Shown here one piece after another: positions 45,269 to 57,249 of a DNA stretch of 64,000 nucleotides (position 1 is the first letter of the stretch; each line of letters opens with the position of its first letter). The notes beneath the pieces are model-generated. The model was not told the DNA's origin, ran no database searches, and saw only the letters and a list, made by a program, of their open reading frames with translations. The translations under genes and the position numbers were made by a program. The DNA is from Earliella scabrosa (taxonomy: Eukaryota; Basidiomycota; Agaricomycetes; Polyporales; Polyporaceae): assembly GCA_022605405.1 (NCBI GenBank), contig JABYQQ010000005.1, positions 1,612,001 through 1,676,000 of the forward strand, given 5' to 3'.

Positions 45269-48200
45269 ATGTCGGCGGAAAGGTGAGGGAGCAACTGGAA
45301 TTGGATCTCGATCTGGCGCCCAGGGGAGACGCGTCTCGTGATGAGCAGGAGACCGTCACTGCCCTCTCGTCCTCTGACCGCGCACTCAGGCCGCCAAAGC
45401 TCACCGAGCTCTCCACCTATTACGACGACCGGGACGACCCCCAGGACGCCGCTGGTCCCGCCATGGACGTCCACGACCCTTCCCAGGCCGCCTCCATTCC
45501 CCTCCCGCCGTCTCCGCCTCCCCACGATGAGCCTATGCCGAGCATTATGACCCAGTTGTCCATGAGGGACCCGGTGGACGAGAATAGGGCTCGGTCAACA
45601 GATGGTGAGCGCACCAGCTCACCTCCTCTTCCCTTTGAACGCGAGCAAGTCGCGCCTACACCCCCGCCTCACTCAGACACCGATACCACGTCTGTCTCGC
45701 ACGCTCCCAATGGTCCTTCTGAGTCACCGTTGGTACCGCCAGAAGCGATTAATGGAACACGCCTCAGCCCGTCGGTTCAACGTGTAGACGACACAGAGGA
45801 TCCTGCACCCCCTCCAACACCCCCGGCTAAGCCAGTTACCTCAACCCCCGTTACTCCCGCTGCTCGGCGGCCACCCCCTCCCCTTCCGAACGTGCCAACA
45901 TCCCCTCGCGCTACAAACGGTCATGTCAGGCAGTCGATGGACAGTAGGCCCTCGACTCCGAATGGCCGTGCTCCTTCGCGACCGTCTATCGACTCGCATA
46001 AACGCTCGCTTACTCTATCCAAGGGCAACACTGTCTCCGTCGTCCTCATTTCTTCCGCACTCGAGACGATTGCTGCGTCGAAGGAGGCGAGGCGCTCGGC
46101 ACCTCTGCGTGACAGCGTCCAGCGCGCGCTGGAGATGGTCAAGTCCGGACAGGGTGGAGATAGGCCAAGGGAGATCTTCGAGCCGCTGCGCTTGGCTTGC
46201 GAGACTCGCAACGAGAAGCTCATGATCGCAAGTTTGGACTGCATTTCTAAACTCATCTCGTATTCGTTCTTTGCTGAGACGTCCTCTTCCACCCATGCTC
46301 CAACGTCGCCACCACCCTCACCCGGTCCGAATTCACGCTCCTCCATGACCGGCTCACACACCACTCTCCCTGCCCCGTCTCTCGTTGACCTCGTCGTGCA
46401 TACCATCACCTCTTGCCACACGGAGAGTACTCCGGAAACCGTGTCTCTGCAGATCGTTAAGGCTTTGCTCGCGCTCGTTCTCTCGCCGACTATTCTTGTC
46501 CACCAGTCATCTCTTCTGAAAGCTGTTCGCACGGTATATAACGTCTTCCTGCTCAGCATGGACCCTGTCAACCAGATGGTCGCGCAAGGTGGCCTCACAC
46601 AAATGGTGAACCACGTGTTCGCGCGGTGCAAGATCAACGCCGCGTTTCCTCCCTCAGAGTCTACGGCAACTCTATCTGTGCAGAGCGAGAGTGGTAGGTC
46701 GTCGAAGAGGCCTTCTGTAGTCTCGTCTCCACGGAGTTCGCTGCCATTACCACCGCAAACACCCTCTATCAATGGTTCAGAAGAGACGGGTACCACCTTG
46801 GTGCAGGAGTCTTCTGAGGCTGGGTCAAGCGCTGCATCGGTAGCTCCTTCCGAGGCCAGTGTGGCCACAGAGGCAGCGGAGACCACGGAAGAACCCTCTG
46901 TCAATGGCCATCCCAATGGTTCTCACTCCGACGAGTAGGTTGTTGCTCTGTAGTGTCACAGAGCAGTTCTGAGCAAGTGCGCATACAGGCGGCCTTCAGA
47001 GTCGATGGCCCGTGACCCGACGTTGGACGATGATGAGGAGCACACGGGCGGAACTCATAGAGAACTAACCACCAATGACTTGTTCATCAAGGATGCGTTC
47101 CTGGTGTTCAGAGCGTTGTGTAAGTTGACGATGAAGCCACTGAATAGCGAGAGGCAAGTTCCACAACGTACTGATGAGGTCTCGTCCTAACGAATCATAT
47201 AGTGAGCGGGACCTCAAGTCGCACTCTATGCGGTCAAAACTACTCTCGCTCCACTTGGTGTTGATGATTCTCAACTCCCACATGCCCATCTTCGTCTCTC
47301 CTTCCGCGATCATCTACTCCTCGTCGAGCAATGAAGCAACGACCTTCATCCAAGCGGCCAACCAGTACTTGTGCCTATGCTTGAGCCGGAATGCGGTCAG
47401 CCCCGTTCCTCAGGTCTTCGAACTCAGCGTGGAGATCTTCTGGAGAGTGATCTCTGGTTTGAGAACCAAGCTCAAGGTTAGATTTCCGTCTGCACCGCTC
47501 GCGAGACCGCCCTCACTAACATGACGACCTTGCAGAAAGAGATCGAAGTGCTTCTGCACGAGATATTCATCCCCATTCTAGAGATGAAGACTTCAACACT
47601 CAAGCAGAAGGCCATGATTGTCAGCATGCTGCAACGTCTCTGTCAGGATCCCCAAGCCCTTGTGGAGATCTACCTGAACTACGACTGTGACAGCGAGGCG
47701 GTCGACAACATCTACGAGCAGTAAGTCTTTTGACTTGTATGGGCACTCAATCTCGGCTTACGAGACCTCCAGCCTCATGAACATCATCTCGAAGATTGGC
47801 ACCGCCCCCGTAACGACCGCGCCCCAGAAGCCTAACGACCCCACCAGCCCCGCTCTTCAGCCACAATCGAAACAGCGCCAGGCCAACGAGATCCCGCCTT
47901 CGTTCAGCACCGCTGCGCTGTCAGTTCCGGGGAACGTCGACACTTCCACGATCGGGAACTCCGAGACGCAGCTTCGGAGGCAGGGTCTCGAATGCCTTGT
48001 CGCTGTGCTGAAGTCGCTGGTCGCGTGGGGTACGGCGAACACATCGCCTCCTGAGCAGACCACGGACCCACATACGCGCACGCAGTTGGAAGAGAGCCGC
48101 CGCGAGACCATGACCCCAGACAACTCGACAGACAGGCTGTCGCCGGGAGTCACGGATGGCACTAGAGGAGCGACTCCGGAGCTCGCGGATGACCCGACGA

Positions 48201-51200
48201 AGTTCGAGAGTGCGAAGCAGAAGAAGACGACCCTCCTCGAAGGCATCAAGAAGTTCAACTTCAAACCGAAACGGGTCGGTACCGTTCGTCTGATGGAGGA
48301 GGTCAACTTGCTGACACGGCATATAGGGGGTGCAATTCTTCATCGAGACTGGCTTCATCCCGAGCAAGGATCCCAAGGACATTGCGCAGTTCTTGCTAGA
48401 GACTGATGGTTTGAACAAGGCGGCTATCGGAGAGTACCTTGGTGAAGGGTACGTCGAACAGCCACCTTTGATGGTTATCAATTGACCTTCTACAGTGATG
48501 AGGAGAACATTGCGATCATGCATGCCTTCGTCGACATGCTTGACCTCAGCAACATGCCCTTCGTCGACGCGCTCCGGACGTTCCTACAGGCATTCCGTCT
48601 TCCTGGCGAGGCTCAGAAGATCGATCGGTTCATGCTGAAGTTCGCCGAGCGTTATATCGCCACAAACTCTGCTACCCACTTCGCGAACGCCGGTGAGGTC
48701 CATGCGTGCCTCGCGGCCGTCAATATCGCTGACATGGCCACACACAGACACTGCCTACGTTCTGGCGTACTCCACAATCTTGCTGAATACCGATGCGCAC
48801 AATCCGCAGGTCAAGAACCGCATGACCAAGCAAGGGTTCATCGCCAACAACCGTGGGATCAACGACGGCCAGGACTTGCCCGAGGACTTGCTGAACGCCA
48901 TCTACGACGAAATCGTGAACAACGAGATCCGCATGAAGGACGAGATCGAGGCCGTCCCGAACATCGCCACGCCTGGTCCTGGTATCGCTGGTATGCTCGC
49001 TAATGTCGGCAGGGACTTGAACAAGGAGGCGTACATGATGCAGTCGAACAACATGGCGAACAAGACAGAGGTACGTGTCATCGTTGATGTGCCCGGTAGC
49101 TGCTGGCTCATGTTGGTGCAGACGCTCTTCCGTACGCTCATGCGGACACAACGTAGAGGCACGAAGTCGAGCGAGCAGTTCTTCAGCGCTTCGCACTTCA
49201 TCCACGTCCGTCCGATGTTCGAGGTCGCGTGGATCCCCTTCCTCGCGGGCCTCTCCGGGCCACTGCAGGACACGGACGACCTCGAGATCGTCGAGCTTTG
49301 CCTGGAGGGCTTCAAGGCCGCGATCCACATCGTGTGCTTCTTCGACTTGGAGCTCGAGCGGAACGCGTTCGTGAGCACGCTCGCGAAGTTCACGTTCCTG
49401 AACAACCTCGGGGAGATGAAGACGAAGAACATGGAGGCCATCAAGACGCTGCTCGACGTCGCGGTCACCGAGGGCAACCACCTGAAGGCGTCATGGCGCG
49501 AGGTGCTCACTTGCGTTAGCCAGTTGGAGCACATGCAGCTCATCAGCAGCGGGGTGGACGTGCCCGATGCTGGGAGGAAGGGGTGAGTTTGGTACTGTAC
49601 CAGGATGGACGTTGTATTGACGCCCGTCTAGTCGCTCTCGCAAGCCTCCCACAGAAGAGCTCGCGAACGAGAGTCGGTCGACACACATTACGGTCGCGGC
49701 GGATATGGTCTTCTCGCTAAGTCACTACCTTTCTGGGGTGAGTGTATCGCTAGTTTGCTGTCGTCGGATGCCCGCTCATCGTCATGCACAGACTGCGATC
49801 GTGGAGTTTGTCCGAGCCCTGTGCGACGTGTCGTGGGAGGAGATCCAATCCTCGGGGCTCTCCCAGCATCCTCGACTGTTCAGCTTGCAGAAGCTCGTTG
49901 AGATCTCGTACTACAACATGAACCGTATCCGTCTGGAGTGGTCGAACATGTGGGAGATCCTTGGCGAGCACTTCAACCAGGTATGTGGATATTGCGCCGG
50001 ACTGAGGCATGATGTCCTGATTCGGCCCTCTAGGTCTGCTGTCACAAGAACCCACACGTCGGCTTCTTCGCCCTGGACGCGCTCCGGCAACTTGCGATGC
50101 GCTTCTTGGAGAAAGAGGAGCTGCCTCACTTCAAGTTCCAGAAGGACTTCTTGCGGCCGTTCGAGTACACCATGATCCACAACTCGAATCCTGACGTCCG
50201 CGATATGGTGAGCATACTGATCTGCCCGTGCAGTGCCTCGCCGCTAATTTTAAGCAGGTCCTGCAATGTCTCCAACAAATGATCCAAGCCCGTGTACAGA
50301 ACTTGAGGTCAGGTTGGAGGACTATGTTTGCGGTGTTCTCCGCTGCGTCCAAGGCTGCAACAGGTGTGTTGATACTCGCGATTTCGTCGCCTTGCCCCTG
50401 ACCATTGTCTAGAACGTATCGCGAGCTCGGCGTTCGAGATCGTTACACGACTTAACAAGGACCACTTCACGGCAATCGTGCACCATGGCTCGTTTGCAGA
50501 TCTGACGGTCTGCATCACCGACTTCTGCAAGGTCAGCAAGTACCAGAAGATCAGTCTTCTCGCGATTGCCATGCTCCGAGACATCATTCCTACGATGCTT
50601 GAGTCGCCGGAGTGCGGCTTCAAGGAGGCGAACCACAACCCCTCGGACGATCCAATGATCAAGTATTGGTTCCCTGTACTGTTCGGGTTCTATGACGTCA
50701 TCATGAATGGTGAAGACCTCGAAGTGCGACGACTGTGCGTGCAACCTCGTCGTGCATTCCCGCGTGTATCAGTGTGCTGACGACTTGACAGGGCGCTAGA
50801 CTCGCTGTTCAGCACTCTCAAGACCTATGGGTCGAGCTACCCCGTGGAGTTCTGGGACACCGTTTGCCAGGAGCTGTTGTTCCCCATTTTCGCAGTGCTC
50901 AAGTCGAGTCAAGACGTATCGCGCTTCAGCACACAGGAGGACATGAGCGTATGGCTATCGACCACCATGATTCAAGCCCTACGCAACCTGATCGACCTAT
51001 ACACGTTCTACTTCGAGACACTAGAGCGCTTCCTGGACGGGCTACTTGATCTTCTCTGCGTATGCATTTGTCAAGGTCAGCCACAGCTTGTGCCTGGTTT
51101 GACTAGCGTTCTAATCAATTTGCAGAGAACGATACACTGGCCCGGATAGGGACATCATGTCTGCAACAGCTCCTTGAGAGCAACGTGAAGAAGCTCAGTG

Positions 51201-52264
51201 CTGCTCGATGGGAGCGCGTAGCAACGACGTTTGTCAAGCTGTTCAGGACGACAACACCCCATCAGCTCTTCGACGAGAGCCTGCGGGTTGAAATTGATGG
51301 CAACTCCTCCGAAATGCAAGATTCCGCCGGTAAGCACCACAAACCCAATGCTCATGCACCGAGTGACCGTACCCCCCTCGTCTAGATGCCAACGAGCAGG
51401 CCATGGTCCCCGCCCCATTATCGCCGAATAGCGAGAACCCTAAGGCAGGGGCCCGGATATCGCTCAACGAGCGACGTCGTATCTTCCGGCAGATTATCGT
51501 CAAGTGTGTGCTGCAGCTGCTACTCATCGAAACGACGAATGATCTGCTGCGGAATGACGAAGTCTACAACACCATCCCTCCGGAGCACCTGCTTCGATTA
51601 ATGGGTGTCCTGGACCACAGCTACCAGTTCGCGCGCATGTTCAATGAAGACAAGGAGCTGCGCACTGGGCTTTGGAAAGTTGGTACGTGCCTGGACCTTG
51701 TGACCACGACGATCGACCGCTTACGACTTTCTTCTCTTCTGAAGGCTTCATGAAGCACCTGCCCAACCTTCTCAAGCAGGAGTCGAGCAGCGCATCCACG
51801 CTCGTGCATGTACTTCTTCGCATGTATTACGACCCCCGTGCGGAGCACCAGGCAGCCCGACCACAAGTGGCAGATCGTCTCATGCCGTGAGTAATCCCCG
51901 CGACGATCGTTTCATCTCCGCTCACAATGCCGCTGCGCAGATTGGGGCTAGGGGTCTTGCAAGACTTCAACAAGCTGCGCCTCGACACGCAAGCCAAAAA
52001 CATCGCAGCCTGGACGCCGGTCGTCGCTGAGATTCTCCAAGGATTTGTCCGTTTCGACGACAAAGCCGTACGTCATTTCCCATGTTTCTCGACCGGTCAC
52101 GAGCCTAACCGCATGCGTCTGTCTAGTTCACAAGATATCTTCCTGCTGTCTATCCCCTGGCGACCGATCTCCTCTCAAGAGAGATGGCGCCAGAGATCCG
52201 TGAAGGCCTGCGGGAGTACTTCCGGCGAGTGGGTTATATCCAGGGCATTGTAGAGCGTCCATGA
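45269..52264 (+). CDS. SEC7: Sec7-domain Arf guanine-nucleotide exchange factor (Sec7/BIG type)
   Basis: Large trans-Golgi GEF that loads Arf1 with GTP for vesicle coat formation; about 1,900 residues in some 20 exons. A disordered Ser/Pro/Thr N-terminus precedes the DCB region, the HUS region with box [20 protein letters not shown], and the Sec7 domain ([20 protein letters not shown], then [20 protein letters not shown] with the catalytic Glu, then [20 protein letters not shown]). HDS repeats follow ([35 protein letters not shown], DAKANE-type linkers), ending [17 protein letters not shown]. The first exon is probably MSAER (ATG 45269-45271) joined across a 41-nt intron to [11 protein letters not shown]; this start is less certain. 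Stop TGA at 52262-52264. Confidence 0.92.
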
Positions 52265-52485
52265 TCTCCTCGTACACGCACATCGTATCTTATTACTCTG
52301 CACGGTTGTATAATGTCATCTTCGGGTATATTAATGCAATGTATCCCAGCTTTTCCCCAGCCCTGGCGTGGAGGAAGAGAACGAGGATGTCAGAGAGTGT
52401 CAAAAAACCGTCATCGTAATGTAGTGACTAGTAGTAGTGCTAGTGTCGCTGGTCGTAGATCCCCCATACCTCTCTCGTCTCTTGC

Positions 52486-55400
52486 TCACTGATAGCCGTA
52501 TCCGCCCTGGAAGCCATTCATGCCGCCGCCGTACCCTCCCCATCCGGTCGGCTGCACTGCCATGGGCGTGGCTGGAATGAGACGTTAGCGCGAGTTCTGT
52601 TAGACAGGGCAGAGATAGATCACTCACGATTGGGGCGGAGCGCATCGTACTTGTCCGCCGACTGGGGTGCCGCTTCGTCCTGAGCAAACGTTCCACTCTT
52701 CATCTGCGCGAAGATGTTCGCAGGGTTCGTGTTCACGGCCGGCTGTGACGGGAGTGGGGGCACCGGCGGCGGTGGAGGCGCACCGAAACCGCTCCCGCCG
52801 AAGGGCGACTGCCCAAAGCCAGGTTGGAAGCCCGTAGGATCTGAGAGGTCACAGTCAGTTGCTGACTAAGTCGACGTGAATCGTTTGGACTTAGACTTAC
52901 TGCTCTGTATCGGGTTGAAGCCGGTCGGGTCTGCACGATCATCGTTAGTCGCCAGTATGGAAGCGCAAATGATGCTCCTACTCACTCGTCTGCACCGGGG
53001 TGAAGCTGGGCGATGACTGGAAAGGTGAGATCGACGGCTGCAGCCCACCTCCGATCTGGCCGAAGTTGCCGCTGGGCAAGCCAGTGGGCTGCGCCATGAG
53101 ACCTTGCGGCTGGAACCCGGTGGGTTGCGAGAGCATGGACGGCATCCCGCCCGGGAAGCCCGTCTGCTGGGGCAGCAACGAAGGCTGTTGTGGCAGTAGT
53201 GACGGTGGGGGAGAGGTCGTGTTGAACGGTGACGGGGAGGTGCCAGGCCGTGTGGGTACGAAGCCATTGAACCCAGTGGTAGTCGGCACGAGAGGCTGCA
53301 AGAGCACCTGGTTGGCGGGGACCGGTGCGAACGGTCCGCGCGGGCCGTTCTGGGGCGCAAGCATCCCCGTTGCTTGAGCTTGCAACGCCTGTCCCATCGG
53401 GACAGGGGAAGAACCCATCCCCATACCTGACGCGAAACCGACAGGTGCAGTAACAGGAGGCGGCGACAGCGAGGTCGACGGCGCGCGGGGAGGTGCGGGG
53501 GCAGCAGGTACGGGGGCTGGAGCAGCTGGACTACTGACCCGCAGACTGGCGATGCGCGCAAGTTGGTTGAAGATGTCGTCGTCGGTCGCCTTGGCGGGGT
53601 TCGGGGCGGCCTCCTGCTGCTGGGCCGGAGCACCAGATGCAACAGAGGCAGCACGCGCGGGAGGTGGACTGACAGCAACGGTTGGCACTGCAGGCGCAGC
53701 GGCAGCGGGCGGGGCTGGTGGTGCAGGAGGCGCGGGAGGCGCGGGGGGAGCAGATGGGGCACGGGCGGGCAGAGTTGGGGCAGTAGGCTTGGTCGAGCTC
53801 GGCCGGTTCGTCCATGCGTCGTCGTCGAACCCGCTGACGGCTGGAGCAGCCGCGCTCGACTTGGGTGGGAGTTGAGCTGGACTGGAGTTGGAGTGTTGAA
53901 TGCCCTCTGGGCTCGTTACCATAGGCGAACCGGTGCGCTTGATCTGGTCAGACGCGGTCGAGATAGACTGCAGATCGACAGTAGAAGGCGGCAGGCTCTT
54001 GCTGGGTTGGGGGCGTCCGCGGCGCATATTCTTGAGCTCGCCGTTCTGCCCCGAGAACAAGTTCGGCGCGGGACTCCTCGCCTTCAGGTTCGTCGCGTTC
54101 TCTTCTGCCTGCAGCTGCCGTGCGAGCTCCTCGTCCTTTCGCAACTGCTCCTCCCTGGGGTCACTCATCTTCGGCTTGCGGGTCTCAATCGCCTTCTTAA
54201 CGCGGATGATGTCACCTTCTCGGAGACCAAGTGACCGCATCGTGCTCTCCGTGATATCGGGGAGGATTGCTTCGTCGATCTTGTCCCGCTCGAACGCAGA
54301 TGCGTACCGCGTGCAGTCGTCGATGTCGCATCCAGCGTTGAGGAAGAACTCGAACCAGTCCACCGTAGGACCCTTCTTGGGGGGTGCCACCTTCGGAGGC
54401 GTGTTCGTCGCTTGAAGCGTCTGCCTGCGCTTGCCCAGGGGCTCGTCGTCGTCGTCATCGGACTTGCGCGGTCCATGCGAAGAAGATGCGCCCTTCTGCT
54501 GCCGCGTCATCTTCTGCACATACTTCAGATCCTCCTCCGACATCTTCTCCGCTGGGACCTCGATGACCACGCCGTTGACCTTGTGCAACCTCAGCTTCCC
54601 GTTGGCAAAGCCAAGGAACGCAGCGTCGACGCGGAACTGGCCGGTGCGATCGTGCCACTCGCGCAACGATTCCGGCGGGGGACCGCCTGCCGTCGAGCCT
54701 TGATCCTCCGTCAATATCGATTCGACGAGTAGCAGGAGGGAACACATACGTCTGTTGTCGCTGGACGAACGGCTCTTCTCGGCGCTCTTCCGCTCGGCCG
54801 ATGCACGCTGCTGCTCCGCCTGCTTCTTCCGTTTCGCTTCCTCCTCGGCGGCCGCACGCTCCTTCTCTTTCTTCTCGCGTTCGCGCTCTCGACGCTTCCT
54901 GTCTGCGTCTGCCGCGGCCGCAGCGGCCTTCGCCCGCTGCTCGGCCTCCTGCTTCTTGCGCTCTCGCTCAGCCTGTTCGCGCTCAGCTGCTTCACGGCGC
55001 TCCTCCTCTTCACGTTCTGTTGCCTCTTCGGCGGCACGCTGTGCAGCAGCAGCCGCGGCGGCCTCTTCAGCTGCTCGTGAGGATGTGGCGGGGGGTGCGG
55101 CGGCCGCGCCACCCACGAGCTAACCAGCGTGAATGAGGCGTACGAACTGGATACATCGACATAGCACTCACCTCGACGTAGCTGGCAGGGACGACTCCCT
55201 CCTTCCCCTTCGTGTTCCTGCACTTCCACCACTCGTCACTATCTCTCTCCAGAACAGTGAGCGTCTCGCCCTCCTGGACCGTCAATTCATCGTCGCCATC
55301 AGCAGTGAAGTCGTAGATGGCCACCGCCTGGAGACCGTTAGCCGCGGGAGGAGGAGGAGGTGCTGGTGCTGGTGGGGGAGCATGTACACGCGGTGGCTCT

Positions 55401-56674
55401 TCCTCTTCCTCCTCTTCGTCTTCGCCGTACGACTCCGAGGGAGGGATCACGTCAGGCTCGTCGGGCGCAAAGTGGACCGACTTCTGTGCACTGCTGCGAG
55501 GGCGTTCGATAGGAGCCTCCTCCGGCGGCGGGGTAGATGCTGCGCCATTCGTGACGGGAACACCGCCATTGGCGAGCGCACGGGAAGACTCGAGCTTAGC
55601 CATGATAGCCTCCGCGTTGTCCTTCGAGCCAGCATGGTAGTGGAGGTTCGCGGGGTCGGGGCCACCGACCTCGATGTGAACGTGTTTGGACTTCTCGAGC
55701 TTGACAGACTGGATGTCGGACGTTTGCCATTTACGTACGGGGTTCTATCGCAACGATATGGGTCAAGGGTTCAAGGAATGGGTCCGAGTCGGGAGACAAA
55801 CCTTGTCAGACTCGCTGGCAAAGAACATGGCTCCATTGCCAATCCCGAGGGTCCCCTTCTTCTTCTTCCCTTTGGCATCAACCTCCGACACAGACCATGT
55901 CTGGATAGAGTCCGCTTGTGCCTTATTTGAAGCAGCAGCCACCCGGTCTGCAGGGTCAACATACGTGCTGACTGGACGTGCGGGTTGTGGTGGCTGCAGG
56001 GGAACGTTGGATATGTGATGACGGAACCGAGAGTAACGTACTCACCGAATCAGGCACAACAATCGACGCTAGTGATGCTGCTGCAGGGACAGCAGTCGAT
56101 GCTCCCCCCTCCCCGCTGGTCTGCGGGAATGTCTACGGGCCTGAAAATGCATACGGAGAGTGGGAAACGCACCTCTTCGACGTAATTAGCTGGAACGTAG
56201 CCCACTCTCCCCTCTGCGGTCTGACTTGATGTGAGCAACCAGTCATCGTCCTTGTCGTATACATTCAATATCTCGTCCTCCTTCACGCTGAGCTCCGTAT
56301 CTTGCGCAGCATCGTAGTCATAGAGTACTTTCACGACCTGAATGGGGTCGGCCTGCGCAGTGCTGACGTGAGTGGGACAGGATGCAGAGGCGATGCGGGG
56401 TAACAGACCGGTTCAACGTAGGCGGAAGGGACGAGGCCGGAAGGACCGTCTTCATCTGCAGATTCTAACTTGACCTTGACCTTCCACCAGCTGCAGCGCG
56501 CGTTAGCTCGGGAGGGAGGGACGAGGGTGGATGATCGCACTCTTCGTCGGTGCGCTCGAGCAGAAAGAGGAGCTGGTTCTCCTTGATTGCGATCTCGTCT
56601 TCGGCGCCTGCTTGTGGCTCGTAGTCGTATGAGGCTTTGAGGACTGCGAGGTACTTGTCTTGCGACGCAGCCAT
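52486..56674 (-). CDS. SLA1: Sla1-like endocytic adaptor with three SH3 domains
   Basis: Cortical-actin/endocytosis scaffold that restrains Las17/WASP and binds NPFxD cargo. Starts MAASQDKYLAVLKASYDYEP (SH3-1, ending GPSGLVPSAYVEP). SH3-2 follows (VVKVLYDYDAAQDTELSVKE ... GRVGYVPANYVE), then a PH-like region (RKWQTSDIQSVKLEKSKHVH), SH3-3 (LQAVAIYDFTADGDDELTVQ ... GVVPASYVE), a Glu/Arg/Ala coiled coil, the SHD1 domain (REWHDRTGQFRVDAAFLGFA ... NGKLRLHKVNG) and the SAM-like SHD2 (VDWFEFFLNAGCDIDDCTRY). The C-terminal part is Pro/Ala-rich with repeats of QxTGF/QPTG, ending GWGGYGGGMNGFQGGYGYQ. About eight introns. Start at 56672-56674, stop at 52486-52488. Confidence 0.93.
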
Positions 56675-57249
56675 GGAGAGGAGACGGGAGATGCGAGAAG
56701 AGTGCGAGGTCAAGGTGGTGTTCGGGAACGCCCTCGGCGGCACGGGCCTCCATGATCGCATACCGGCGCTTCCGTGCTCATCTCTGGAGCAGAAACCACT
56801 TCAACCAGCAATGCACAAATCGCGCTCTGTCTGTCGTCTCCGACGCGAAGATATATCAATGCACACAGGATACGGGTTTGAGTGTGCTTGAAGACTGAGG
56901 AGCCCAGGCTCGCCCGAGTCGATACCATGCTCGATCATGCGCTCGAGGACGTTACTTCCTCGCTCTCAGCATGCCGAGAATTGAGTATTGGCCATGCATC
57001 CGGCAGACCAGGCAGGATGAAAGCGCACGGACTGTGCTCGTGGGCTTCTGCCAGAGACTGAATGCAGATGCTGCGCGAGCTCGAGAGATCGGGCCGGAAA
57101 TGGCAAGCGACGGAAAACTTGGGACGAGGCGCATCTCATCTCCCTCCTTCCCTCTCCTCCTCCCTCCTCCCCATCCTCGCGTCCACCGGCTCCTCTGTCT
57201 AGACGACTGTATTTCTTCTGATCTTGACGTCCCGTAACGTACTGTAGCC
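56675..57249. promoter_or_regulatory. Divergent promoter, SLA1 / eRF3
   Basis: 575 bp between divergent starts. A pyrimidine-rich stretch (57140-57190) precedes eRF3. No TATA box or gene seen. Confidence 0.45.

Noticed and set aside
45921..46916. 331-codon open frame on the minus strand inside the Sec7-domain gene
   Set aside because: Antisense shadow of the Ser/Pro-rich N-terminal exon; composition mirrors the sense codons and it has no motif.
48720..49543. Long minus-strand frames over the Sec7 exons
   Set aside because: The plus strand encodes the Sec7 catalytic core here; the minus frames are GC-driven shadows.
52866..53762. 298-codon minus-strand frame rich in Arg/Pro/Leu
   Set aside because: Off-frame reading of the SLA1 C-terminal Pro/Ala exon.
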